Part shown: one piece after another, positions 50,668-59,280 of the stretch
Layout of the letters: each line of letters starts with the position of its first letter
Position numbering within the stretch: position 1 is the stretch's first letter
Source of the DNA: an uncultured Clostridia bacterium
Lineage (GTDB): Bacteria; Bacillota; Clostridia; Christensenellales; Borkfalkiaceae
NCBI GenBank assembly: GCA_947628675.1
Contig: CANRAR010000001.1
Location: forward strand, 150,283 to 214,282
Length of the DNA: 64,000 bases
Reading direction: 5' to 3'
Program-made: the position numbers and the translations under genes
The notes under the pieces: generated by a model
Told to the model about the DNA's origin: nothing
What the model saw: only the letters and a program-made list of their open reading frames with translations
Databases searched by the model: none

Positions 50668-52935
50668 ATGACGATTTGGTATCTTTACACACTATCGCTC
50701 GCCCTCTGCGCCGCGCTCGGACTCTTCCTTGCGCGGATGCTCGGGAAAAAGCAGTGCTGCATTGCGGAACGCATACTTGCGCTCCTGTTTGCCGTATTGC
50801 TCTTTGCGGGCTATCTCTACGATACCGACGCCATCTCCACGGTCTACGCGCCCGACGCGGTTCCAGGCGTACAGACGGTGGGCAGGATCGGTGCGCTCAT
50901 CCTCTCGTGGCTCTCGGTCGCGGGCGGGCTGCTGCTTGCGGTATATCCCTTCTTCCGCGAGAAGTGCCCGTGGGCAAAAGTTCTCACCGTGCTCCCGCTC
51001 GCGGCGTTCTTCTTGGACGTCATCTTCCTGAACGACTACGTCGCCCTGTACACGGGGCGCGCCCTTTCGGAGGGCATTACGGCGCGCTCCGCCATCCTCG
51101 CGGCGAGCGTCGGCGTGGGGTTCGGCGTCGCCGTCTGCCAATTTGTGTGGGCGGTGAAGGACTTCGGCGCGTACACGAAGAAACTCGGTTGGATCGCGCT
51201 CGCGCTCCTCGGGATCCTCCTCTGCACCGCCCCCAACTACACGCTTCAACTCCTGCTCCGCCCGGGCGACTACGCCATGAAGGTCATCGACCTCAACCTT
51301 TGGCACCGCATCTACATCTATCCCGTCGCCGTCATTCCCGTCGTGCTCGCGCTGCTCGTCGGGAGCAAGGATGCGGAGACGAGGCGCCTCGTCCTCCTGT
51401 ACTATTCGCTTGCGGGCTTGTGGCAATTCATGTTTATCCAAAAATTCCCCATGCTGTGGGGGATCTCCCACCTCGGAAGCCTGCCCTTCCACCTCTGCAA
51501 CACCGCAATGTACATTTTGCCGCTCTGCCTCGCCTTCAAAATGAAGCGGCTCTTCTATTTCACCTATTTCATCAACGTGTTTGGGGCGCTCATCGCCATG
51601 ATGATGCCCAATTACGCGCTGGAAGGCTTGGGCGGTTCGATGATCGTCGCGGGGACGATACGCTTCTTCCGCTCCCACTATCAGGCGTTCTTCATGCCGC
51701 TCCTCTGCGTAGGGTTCGGGGTGTTTGAACGCCCCCGGCTCAAACAGTTCCTCTATTCGCTCGTGGGGTTCGGTTGCTACTTCCTGCTCGTGCTCGTCAT
51801 GAACAGCTGGTTCTCCAACTACGTGCGGGGCGTGGATTACTTCTTCATCAACTCCGACTTCGTGGCGAACAAACTCGGCACGTGGGCGGAGCGCTTGCGG
51901 GACATCGTGTGGAGTTTCAAGATAGGCGGGCTCACGTTTACCTTCTACCCGCTCTATCAGGCAATTTATTTCCTCGTATACTGTCTGCTCGCGTTTGCGA
52001 TGTGGTTTTTGTACGAACTCGCCTATCGGAGCGTGGACGGCTGGAAGGATCTCGCCGTGCGCAGGCGAAAGATAAAAATGGACGCGCTTGCGCGCGAATA
52101 CACAAAGGAGGGAGGCATCCCCATGTACGAAGACAAGGCGCTTCTATGCGTAGAAAATTTTTCCAAGCGGTACGGCAAGAGCGATGTATATGCCGCCTAT
52201 AAAGTAGACCTCGAAGTAAACGGCGGCGAGATCTTCGGGTTCCTCGGGCCCAACGGCGCGGGGAAGTCCACCATCATCAAGAGCATCGTGGGGATCCAGC
52301 CCGTCGATGAGGGCACCGTCTCCGTGTGCGGGTACGATGTCAAGCGGCAGAGCGTACAGGCCAAGCGGCAGATAGGCTTCGTGCCCGACCACTACGCCCT
52401 GTACGAGCGCCTCACGGGGCGGGAATATGTCAACTACATCGCCGACCTCTACGAAATTCCGCAGGCGGAGCGGGATGAGCGCCTCGAGGGGTATCTCTCC
52501 ATTTTCGAGATGAAAAACGCCTTCGACGACCCCATCTCCACCTATTCGCACGGCATGAAGCAAAAGGTCGCCATCATGGCGGCGCTCGTCCACAACCCCA
52601 AGGTGTGGATCCTCGATGAGCCCTTGACGGGGCTCGACCCGAACAGCATCTTTCAGGTCAAGGAGTGTATGCGCAAACACGCGGCGGCGGGGAACGTCGT
52701 ATTCTTTTCCAGCCACCTCATTGAAGTCGTCGAGCGCATTTGCGACCGCATCGCCATTATCCGGAAGGGGCAGATCCAATGCGTCCGCAGCGTGGAGGAG
52801 ATAGAGAAGAACTCCACGCTCGAAGAGTTCTACCTCGGCGTCATCGGGGAAGAGGAAGTCGCCCCCGTGCCCTATGAAAAGAAGAAGGCGGAAAAGGCGG
52901 AAAAGCAAAAGGCGAAGAGGGCGAGCAAGGCATGA
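50668..52935 (+). CDS. polytopic membrane module fused in frame to an ABC-type ATPase
   Basis: 755 residues. Residues 1-480 are a polytopic domain of about 12-13 helices; its SLPFHLCNTAMYILPL segment recalls the YwaF/TIGR02206 membrane family (tentative). Residues 486-755 are an ABC ATPase: GPNGAGKSTIIKSI, signature YSHGMKQKVA, WILDEPLTGLD, FFSSHLIEVVERI. Between them AAAGGAGGGAGG (52103-52114), 8 nt before the ATG at 52123, is translated as KEGG. The ATPase therefore has its own ribosome site and start in the same frame, as if a stop codon had been lost between two genes. It can be made as a fusion and as a free ATPase. The permease follows with ATGA overlap. Substrate unknown. Confidence 0.85.
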   Translation: MTIWYLYTLSLALCAALGLFLARMLGKKQCCIAERILALLFAVLLFAGYLYDTDAISTVYAPDAVPGVQTVGRIGALILSWLSVAGGLLLAVYPFFREKCPWAKVLTVLPLAAFFLDVIFLNDYVALYTGRALSEGITARSAILAASVGVGFGVAVCQFVWAVKDFGAYTKKLGWIALALLGILLCTAPNYTLQLLLRPGDYAMKVIDLNLWHRIYIYPVAVIPVVLALLVGSKDAETRRLVLLYYSLAGLWQFMFIQKFPMLWGISHLGSLPFHLCNTAMYILPLCLAFKMKRLFYFTYFINVFGALIAMMMPNYALEGLGGSMIVAGTIRFFRSHYQAFFMPLLCVGFGVFERPRLKQFLYSLVGFGCYFLLVLVMNSWFSNYVRGVDYFFINSDFVANKLGTWAERLRDIVWSFKIGGLTFTFYPLYQAIYFLVYCLLAFAMWFLYELAYRSVDGWKDLAVRRRKIKMDALAREYTKEGGIPMYEDKALLCVENFSKRYGKSDVYAAYKVDLEVNGGEIFGFLGPNGAGKSTIIKSIVGIQPVDEGTVSVCGYDVKRQSVQAKRQIGFVPDHYALYERLTGREYVNYIADLYEIPQAERDERLEGYLSIFEMKNAFDDPISTYSHGMKQKVAIMAALVHNPKVWILDEPLTGLDPNSIFQVKECMRKHAAAGNVVFFSSHLIEVVERICDRIAIIRKGQIQCVRSVEEIEKNSTLEEFYLGVIGEEEVAPVPYEKKKAEKAEKQKAKRASKA

Positions 52936-54554
52936 AGACGCTGCGAAGTTTCCGGATCCTCATCGGGATCCAGATGAAGAGCCTCATCGATCGCTCCTTC
53001 TTCAAAAACAAGCGCGCCGTCATCTTGAAGGCGGGGGTCGGCATCCTGCTCTTTGCGGCGGTGACGGCGGGCTTCTACGCGGTCTTCGAGATCTCCTCCC
53101 TGCTCTCCGTGTTCTCCCTCGGAGCGGGGGTGCCCGAAACCGTCGTCGCCGTCCTCTTCACCGTCATACAAATCATGGCGACGCTCTCCTGCATGATCGG
53201 GTTGAGCCACGCCCTCTATCGCGGGGCGGATAACGTCATCCTGCTCGTTCTGCCCGTGCCGCAGAGCCTCGTGTTCCTCTCCAAACTCGCCGTGTACTAC
53301 ATCCGCGAGTTAAAGCGCGGGCTGCTGCTCGTCGTGCCGCTCTTCCTCTCGTACGGGATCGTCTGCGGTGCGGTCTGGTTCTACTATCCGTGGATGCTCT
53401 TCTGCTTCCTCTTTGTCACGATGCTCCCCGTGGTGGTGGGGGCGGTGCTCTCCATCCCCGCGCACTACGTCCCGCGCGTCCTCGGGCGGGTACCCGTCCT
53501 CAAATATTTACTCATCGCGGGCGCCGCGGCGGCGCTTGTGGGCGTGGCGTTCTGGGTCATCGGGCTTCTTCCCGAGAACATCAACCTGCTCGGTCAATGG
53601 GGCAGTATCACGCGTTCGGTGCGCGAATTCCTCGCCACGTTCTGCCGGATCTTCTACCCGTGGTACATGATGACGCGCATGATGGTGGGCAGCAGCCTTG
53701 CGCTCTCCCGCAATCCCGTGATGCCCGAGGCGGCAACGGTGTTTTTCAGCGTTCTGGGGGTCGTCGTCGTGCTCGTCGGGGTGTCCTTCCTCACGGCGCG
53801 CAAACTCTTCCTGCATATGACGGCGGAAGCCGGCGAAGCGTCCACCTCCCGCCGCCGCGCCAAGCGAAACCGCGTCCATTCGCGGGCTGCGAGCCCCTTC
53901 GCGGAGGACATTCTCCGCAGCGTCAGGAGCGGCAAGGCGGCGTGGCGCAGCGTGGTGGAATTCTGCGTCCCCGCGCTCGTGCTCTTTGCCCTCAACCGCG
54001 TCTATGCGGCGATGGATACCAGCCTCTCGGGGCAGTCGATGACGGCGGCATTCAACATCTTGGTGCTCCTCGTCACCGTGCTCACCTCGAACACCTTCCT
54101 CGCCCACGCGTATAGCAGAGACGGCAACGCGCGCGACCTTCTCAAAACGCGCCCCGTCGATTTCCGTCTCCTGCTCTCGGCGCGGCTTCTTCTGCGCGGC
54201 GTCCTCTCCACGCTCTCGGCGGTGGCGGCGGCCGTCGTCTACGGCGTCGTCTCGTCGGCAACGGTGGGGCAGGCGCTCGCGTTTGCGGGCATGGCGGTAT
54301 GTGTCAACCTCGCGCACGTGTTCTGGTGTGCCGAGATAGACATCATGCACCCCGAATCCAAGGAAGCGAGCGGCAACGAAGCCAAGGCGACCGCCATCGC
54401 CGTCGTATTGTCGGTACTCTTCACGGCGGGGTACTACCTCATCAGCGGCTCCACGGGCGCATTTTTGAAACTGTTCCTCATCTCTGCTGCATTCCTTGCG
54501 GTGCGCGTGTTCCTGTATTTCGAGCGGGCGCGGCTCTACTTCGGGGAGGTATGA
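52932..54554 (+). CDS. ABC transporter permease-like membrane protein
   Basis: 540 residues, about 12 membrane helices in two sets divided by a basic cytosolic loop (about 295-325: STSRRRAKRNRVHSRA). No named family; layout is that of large two-half ABC-2-type exporters (ATPase upstream, duplicated permease). Overlaps the ATPase gene by ATGA and is 1 nt from the next gene. With the ATPase it probably forms an exporter or a membrane-remodelling complex. Confidence 0.78.
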   Translation: MKTLRSFRILIGIQMKSLIDRSFFKNKRAVILKAGVGILLFAAVTAGFYAVFEISSLLSVFSLGAGVPETVVAVLFTVIQIMATLSCMIGLSHALYRGADNVILLVLPVPQSLVFLSKLAVYYIRELKRGLLLVVPLFLSYGIVCGAVWFYYPWMLFCFLFVTMLPVVVGAVLSIPAHYVPRVLGRVPVLKYLLIAGAAAALVGVAFWVIGLLPENINLLGQWGSITRSVREFLATFCRIFYPWYMMTRMMVGSSLALSRNPVMPEAATVFFSVLGVVVVLVGVSFLTARKLFLHMTAEAGEASTSRRRAKRNRVHSRAASPFAEDILRSVRSGKAAWRSVVEFCVPALVLFALNRVYAAMDTSLSGQSMTAAFNILVLLVTVLTSNTFLAHAYSRDGNARDLLKTRPVDFRLLLSARLLLRGVLSTLSAVAAAVVYGVVSSATVGQALAFAGMAVCVNLAHVFWCAEIDIMHPESKEASGNEAKATAIAVVLSVLFTAGYYLISGSTGAFLKLFLISAAFLAVRVFLYFERARLYFGEV

Positions 54555-54555
54555 G

Positions 54556-55008
54556 ATGAAGAAGAGTTCGGTCATCATCGTCCTCATCACCTTTGTGCTG
54601 TCCGTCGTCCTCGTGGGCATCTTCGGCATGAAGATGATCTCCTACAACACCCGCATCTACGTAAAGAGCATCACGCCCACGGAGGTCACCACTTCCGCCA
54701 ACATCCCGGGGGTAGAACTCGGCGCGGGGCAGGAGGAGGGCGCCTACATCCTCGTCCTTCCCTATTTCGACGATCTCATCGTCCGCATCGACTACGAGAT
54801 AGACCCCGCCGATGCGACGGAGGGCGCCGTGGAACTCACCGTCCCCGACCCCGCCGATCAGGAAGTTGTGCGGCTCGAAGGTCTCAACATTCACGCGCAG
54901 AAGGCGGGGAGCGCGCGCCTTCACTACCGCGCCAAGGACGGCGGCGGCGCCGAAATCGACATCACGCTCTACCTGCTCGACCCGCAGGAATACTACGCAT
55001 TGGCATAA
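54556..55008 (+). CDS. single-pass extracytoplasmic protein of the ABC operon
   Basis: 150 residues from the ATG at 54556 (GGGAGG at 54543-54549, 1 nt after the permease stop). One N-terminal membrane anchor (about 5-28), then a beta-rich exterior domain with VTTSANIPGVELGAGQEEGA and ELTVPDPADQEVVRLEG, reminiscent of bacterial Ig-like folds, ending in ITLYLLDPQEYYALA. Not recognised. Its place between the permease and an Ig-like lipoprotein suggests a surface accessory. Confidence 0.72.
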   Translation: MKKSSVIIVLITFVLSVVLVGIFGMKMISYNTRIYVKSITPTEVTTSANIPGVELGAGQEEGAYILVLPYFDDLIVRIDYEIDPADATEGAVELTVPDPADQEVVRLEGLNIHAQKAGSARLHYRAKDGGGAEIDITLYLLDPQEYYALA

Positions 55009-55068
55009 AAAACACCCGTCGCAACCGCGGCGTTTCAGATAGAAGTATAAAAATTTGGAGGTAACAAA

Positions 55069-57981
55069 ATGCAAAAATTCAAAGCGAGATGGCTCGCGCT
55101 GGTAACTGCGCTCGTGCTCCTTTGCACCTTCGCGCTTGCGGCCTGCAACATAACGAAGCCGCAGAGCGACGACCTTGGCGAACTGCGCGGCGTATTCATC
55201 GTGACGAGCGACCTCAAAACGACGTACGAAGTCGGCGATACGTTCGATTATTCCGCCGTCAAACTCCGTGCGGTCTACGAGGGCGGCGAAGAACAGCTCA
55301 CGGCGGCGGATGCGGATAAGGGCGTCACCCATACCGACATCGATATGACGACTGCGGGTACCCAAACGCTCACCGTTACCTATAAGGAGCAGAAGGCTTC
55401 CATCGGCATCACCATTCACGAGGCAGAAGTGGCAGTCCTCAAAGGCTTGCAGTTCTCGGGCGGCAAGACCGCCTATCAGGTGGGCGATGAGATCGATTAT
55501 AGCGACTTTGAACTCAAGGCGATTTATTCCGTCGGGGACGATGTCACTCTCCATGGCGATTCCGAGGGCGTTACGGCGACCCCTGCTTCCGTCTCCACCG
55601 AGGAGGAAGGGGAGACCGCGGTCACGTTCAGTTATACCGATGGCGGCGTCACGAAGAGCGTCACCGTCACCATCACCGTCACCGCCGCCCCCGCGCCCGT
55701 GACCCTCATCAGCATCGAAGTGCAGTCGAATGCCGCGGATCGCACCGTCGAATTCGGTGGAACGGTGGACTACTCCAAGTTCACCATCGTGTGCCACTAT
55801 TCCGATGGCACCACGAATACGGAGCCGTTGAACGGAACGTCCGCCGGCGTCAGCCACAACCCCGAGATCGATACCTCCGTTCCGGGGAATTATGATCTTA
55901 CTTTCACCTACGGGGGCAAAGCGGCTACCGTTCCCTTCACCGTCCTCGCAAAGACCAATGTCATTACGCTTCATCGTTTTGCGCTTCCGCAGTCCTATTC
56001 CAACGTTGCGGCGACCACAGACGATGCGCAAGGCACCGCGAGCACCGACCGCGATACCTTCATGAAGGGCTTTGAGACCTATAAGGTCGGCGACGACAAC
56101 GCCTTCGAGTTCCAGCCCGATGCCTCCGCGCTTGTCTCTACGACAGAGGCTATCTCCATCACCGTGCGCACCACGTTCACCCTCGAAAAGAAGGGGAGTG
56201 ACGGCAACTTTGCGCCCGTGGCGGAGAGCGAAGTGCAAAACTATGTCAAGACCGATTCCACCCATCTCAATTACTATTGGTTCCAAGAAGACGCAATAGG
56301 GGAAGTGTTCAAACTCACGATCAAGCCCGACGAGGCACTCTATACGTTCGGCTCTACGATTATAGATGAGAATCAGAAGAAGATTGTGGCGATCATCGAA
56401 GTCGTTGATGGCTACAACGTCTACAACCAGATCGGCCTCTCCGTGTTCGATAACCTCAACGTCAAGCATTGGCGCGATGTGAAAGCAGAGGCGGGCACCC
56501 TCCGTTGGGACAGCAAGCCCCTCACCGATTACAACATCATCAAGACGGGCGATGCAAAGTTCGCTCCCGTCAAGAATGTTGTCCTCCACGGCGACATCAC
56601 CATCGATCCCGATCAGCTCCCCGATAGTTACTTCTGGCAGACGACGGATGAGGGGTACAATACGGTCAACAACATTTTGACGGCGAACGGCGAACTTCCC
56701 GATTCGGTGAAGAATCACCTTGCGGGCTCCCTCAAGGATGGCCTCAACAAGGATCAATATTACAAATTCGACGATGCCACCTCGAGCGAGGAATTGAACG
56801 AAGATGCAAAGACGAGCGTCAATATGCAGAAGGGCGTCTACGTCTCCACGGGCACGGGCATCGAGGGCAACTTCCACGAAATTACCTATCACACCTCGGG
56901 CACAAAGCACAGCCTCTACACCGTGTACGATGGCAAGACCTCTACGGGTTCCGCTTTCCCGCTCTCCCACTGGTCGCTCTTCAAATACGGCAAGGCTACT
57001 ACCGCGGGCGTTGAAATTGTGAATGAGGGCAAGCCTCATATCTCCGACCTGCGCATCTTGGGGCAGTCTCCCCGTGAGGCAGCGACGGACGGTCTTCCCG
57101 CCCACCTCATGGCAATCAACACCTGCACCAACGAGGTCAACCTCGAGAACGCCATTGTCTCCCGCCTCTTCGTCGTCGTGCTCGGTGACCAAGTTCCTTC
57201 CGTCTCCGCCGGCGTCAACGTCTCGGATAGCAAGTTCTTTGATATCTATTCCAATATGTTCTATCTGTGGCGCGCCAAGATCGATGTCAAGAACAGCATC
57301 ATGGAGGATGCGGGCGGCCCCGTGTTCATCCTCTGCGACGGCAACAGAGTTGCTTCCGACGAATCCGCCCCCGGGCAAATCATCGTCGATAAAGCGTCCC
57401 GTCTCAAATCGGATGCGTCCGGTAGCGAATCGTGGTATGTGCTTAACAACGCAACTGCGATCTTTACAAGCCTGAAAACTACGGTGCGGGGATATATCAA
57501 CACAAGTACGCTGCGCGACCCGATGCACAAAGGGGAAGGAGACGTAGAACTCTACAATGTCATTGCGATCGTCGTCCCCGAACCTTCAAGCCTTTCAACA
57601 GTGGGTAGCGATACGTCGAATACGTACTATCCGAAGGGCACGATCAAGCGCGGTACGGAGGGCGCGTATACCGATGACTACGCGGTCGATTGGAAATTCG
57701 CAGCGGGTGGTATACTACAATGGGCAGGTAAGAAACCCGACGATATTTATACTTCGCAGGCTCCAATCTTCATTTCCGGTACGGAAAAGGCGGCGTATGT
57801 CGGTTTGTCCTTAGCACAATATCTTTATGCTAACGAAGAAAATGTTGCAGCGAGCACTGCGACCAGTATCGACTTTGCGGGAAAAGGAACCGATTGGATG
57901 TTCGTTACCCTGCGCGCTGTCGCAGGTGCGCCTCGCTTCGGCATTCTGTTCGGCGACGTAACGGAGTACGTTGCCTCGTAA
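55069..57981 (+). CDS. large lipoprotein with three Ig-like (Big_3-type) domains and a beta-helix-like region
   Basis: 970 residues. Lipobox ALAAC (Cys26). Three repeats of the form Y-x-VGD-x-(F/I)DYS, each about 80 residues (about 38-115, 122-206, 213-300; the third reads VEFGGTVDYSKF), typical of surface Ig-like domains. The remaining 650 residues hold Asn/Asp-rich, parallel-beta-like stretches (ENAIVSRLFVVVLGDQ; NVSDSKFFDIYSNMFYLWRA) as in pectate-lyase-like helices, but no catalytic motif was recognised. Ribosome site GGAGGT. Probably a surface adhesin or glycan-binding protein, last gene of the poly-G promoter unit. Confidence 0.78.
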   Translation: MQKFKARWLALVTALVLLCTFALAACNITKPQSDDLGELRGVFIVTSDLKTTYEVGDTFDYSAVKLRAVYEGGEEQLTAADADKGVTHTDIDMTTAGTQTLTVTYKEQKASIGITIHEAEVAVLKGLQFSGGKTAYQVGDEIDYSDFELKAIYSVGDDVTLHGDSEGVTATPASVSTEEEGETAVTFSYTDGGVTKSVTVTITVTAAPAPVTLISIEVQSNAADRTVEFGGTVDYSKFTIVCHYSDGTTNTEPLNGTSAGVSHNPEIDTSVPGNYDLTFTYGGKAATVPFTVLAKTNVITLHRFALPQSYSNVAATTDDAQGTASTDRDTFMKGFETYKVGDDNAFEFQPDASALVSTTEAISITVRTTFTLEKKGSDGNFAPVAESEVQNYVKTDSTHLNYYWFQEDAIGEVFKLTIKPDEALYTFGSTIIDENQKKIVAIIEVVDGYNVYNQIGLSVFDNLNVKHWRDVKAEAGTLRWDSKPLTDYNIIKTGDAKFAPVKNVVLHGDITIDPDQLPDSYFWQTTDEGYNTVNNILTANGELPDSVKNHLAGSLKDGLNKDQYYKFDDATSSEELNEDAKTSVNMQKGVYVSTGTGIEGNFHEITYHTSGTKHSLYTVYDGKTSTGSAFPLSHWSLFKYGKATTAGVEIVNEGKPHISDLRILGQSPREAATDGLPAHLMAINTCTNEVNLENAIVSRLFVVVLGDQVPSVSAGVNVSDSKFFDIYSNMFYLWRAKIDVKNSIMEDAGGPVFILCDGNRVASDESAPGQIIVDKASRLKSDASGSESWYVLNNATAIFTSLKTTVRGYINTSTLRDPMHKGEGDVELYNVIAIVVPEPSSLSTVGSDTSNTYYPKGTIKRGTEGAYTDDYAVDWKFAAGGILQWAGKKPDDIYTSQAPIFISGTEKAAYVGLSLAQYLYANEENVAASTATSIDFAGKGTDWMFVTLRAVAGAPRFGILFGDVTEYVAS

Positions 57982-58199
57982 CAACATCGGTAGCGTAAAA
58001 AAGCAGTTGTATAAGGCAGATCTCCCGTTTTGCAACAACATCGATAGCGTAACAAAAGCAGTTGTATAAGGCAGATCTCCCGTTTTGCAACAACATCGAT
58101 AGCGTAACAAAAGCAGTTGTATAAGGCAGATCTCCCGTTTTGCAACAACATCGATAGCGTAACAAAAGCAGTTGCACAAGGCTGATTGCCCGAATTACA
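57981..58199 (+). repeat. four tandem repeats of 54-55 bp
   Basis: Copies start at 57981 (54 bp), 58035, 58090 and 58145. Copies 2 and 3 are identical and copies 1 and 4 diverge at one end. Each begins ACAACATCGATAGCGTAAC and contains CAGTTGTATAAGGCAGATCT. CAAC...GTTG can close a weak stem. They begin just after the lipoprotein stop. All positions repeat, so there are no spacers. Confidence 0.9.
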
Positions 58200-58252
58200 A
58201 CGAAGAGGCGTCTCCCGCCTCGTAACACCCCCTCGCCACCCCAAATTTTATC

Positions 58253-58281
58253 CCCCTCCCCGCAAACGGGGAGGGGGACGC
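58253..58281 (+). repeat. CCCCCTCCCC hairpin
   Basis: CCCCCTCCCCG, CAAA, CGGGGAGGGGG. Related hairpins are at 6895-6927 and 23767-23800. Confidence 0.6.
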
Positions 58282-58283
58282 AG

Positions 58284-58348
58284 GGGGAGGGGCACCACTT
58301 ACCACTTCTCGCCCGCGCCCAAATGGCGCGGGCACCTTTTTATTCCCC
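58284..58348 (+). repeat. terminator-like module, copy 1
   Basis: GGGGAGGGGCACCACTTACC, ACTTCTC, then stem GCCCGCGCC-CAAAT-GGCGCGGGC, ACC and a T tract, ATTCCCC. Nearly identical to 58694-58759. Confidence 0.85.
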
Positions 58349-58360
58349 GCCCATATCCTC

Positions 58361-58415
58361 CGCGTCATTCTGAACCCCCCTTGTGGGGGTGAAGAATCCC
58401 GAACAACGAAGTCCG
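58361..58415 (+). repeat. dispersed repeat family B, copy 2
   Basis: CGCGTCATTCTGA, hairpin core ACCCCCC-TTGT-GGGGGT, GAAGAATCCCGAACAACGAA and GTCCG. Confidence 0.8.
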
Positions 58416-58484
58416 ACTGATCCCCCTCCCTTTTTGGGAGGGGTGGAGCGGCGCACCATGCTCAACAGTCCTGCGGACTGTGCC

Positions 58485-58622
58485 CCGCGCGCACCATTGC
58501 CTACTAAGCGCGGCACGAAGTAGCGCGCCGCGACAGGAGCGCTGGCAGGCGCGCCCCGCCCGCACTATTTTCGACCAAGGGCGGCACACCCCACGCGCAC
58601 CATTGCCGACTAAGCGTGGCAC
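58485..58622 (+). repeat. three hairpins with covarying stems and a conserved 17-nt loop
   Basis: H1 58485-58513: CCGCGC/GCGCGG. H2 58556-58584: CCGCCC/GGGCGG. H3 58591-58619: CCACGC/GCGTGG. Loops are 17 nt each: GCACCATTGCCTACTAA, GCACTATTTTCGACCAA, GCACCATTGCCGACTAA. Each hairpin is followed by CAC. The stems change on both sides and keep pairing. Confidence 0.85.
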
Positions 58623-58693
58623 GAGGCGCAACGCGCCGAAGTAGCCGTAGGCGAAGTACGGGGCTGCGGCGGTTCCTGCCGATGCAGCCGCAT

Positions 58694-58759
58694 GGGGAGG
58701 GGCACCACTTACCACTTCTCGCCCGCGCCCAAATGGCGCGGGCACCTTTTTTATTCCCC
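58694..58759 (+). repeat. terminator-like module, copy 2
   Basis: Same sequence as 58284-58348 with one extra T in the U tract. Confidence 0.85.
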
Positions 58760-58772
58760 CGCTCGCTCCGCC

Positions 58773-58835
58773 CCTCATACCGAGCCGTACGCCCGTCCGC
58801 TTCTGCGGACGGGCGTACGGCGAGTGTATCTTCCC
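58773..58835 (+). repeat. dispersed repeat family A, copy 3
   Basis: CCTCATACCGA (58773-58783) and GTATCTTCCC (58826-58835) flank GTACGCCCGTCCGC-TTCT-GCGGACGGGCGTAC. Confidence 0.8.
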
Positions 58836-58865
58836 CCCAACGCAGTCCGTCCCGCCCGTCCCCGC

Positions 58866-58922
58866 GCTTGTCCTACCGCGTCATTCTGAGCGTAGCGAAG
58901 AATCCCGAGTAACGAAGTCCGC
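58866..58922 (+). repeat. dispersed repeat family B, copy 3 (minimal core)
   Basis: CTTGTCCTACCGCGTCATTC, TGAG, core CGTAGC, GAAGAATCCCGAGTAACGAA and GTCCG. The core is only a few bases. Confidence 0.8.
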
Positions 58923-59083
58923 CTCGCCCGTCCCCCGCGCGTGAAACGCGCGGGGGACGGGCGAAAAAAAATTTGAAAAAAGTCCAAAAAAATGTCATAT
59001 ACAAAACATTGAGCGAAAATTTTGTGGTATCATATCTATGTAGAGAAGAGAGTGAAAGCGAAGTGGAGGCGGCGCGAGCAAAA

Positions 59084-59153
59084 AAAGACCTCCGCGGCGG
59101 CAAGCGCGGCAGCCGCACGAGCGGCGGCAGCGCGCGCCGCCGCGGAGGTCTTT
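59084..59153. repeat. 18-bp hairpin with GC-rich loop at the island edge
   Basis: AAAGACCTCCGCGGCGGC (59084-59101) pairs with GCCGCCGCGGAGGTCTTT (59136-59153). Possible bidirectional terminator. Composition becomes AT-rich directly after. Confidence 0.7.
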
Positions 59154-59280
59154 ATAGTGAAAATTTAATAAAATTGCCCCTCATTTTATCGAGCACAAAT
59201 CACCCAAAATCCTCAAATCTCATCTTCAACCTCAAATCAAATCTTCTTTCCCAATTCAAATCCCCAAATGCTCAAATCAC

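Noticed and set aside
57981..58199. Possible CRISPR array
   Set aside because: The full 55-bp unit is repeated without spacers.
58254..58990. Insertion sequence remnants
   Set aside because: No transposase fragment in any frame; the region is made of short hairpin repeats.
59009..59160. Small RNA gene ending in the 18-bp hairpin
   Set aside because: A TTGAGC and TATCAT pair exist but with a spacing of only 13 bp; no firm promoter, so only the hairpin is annotated.
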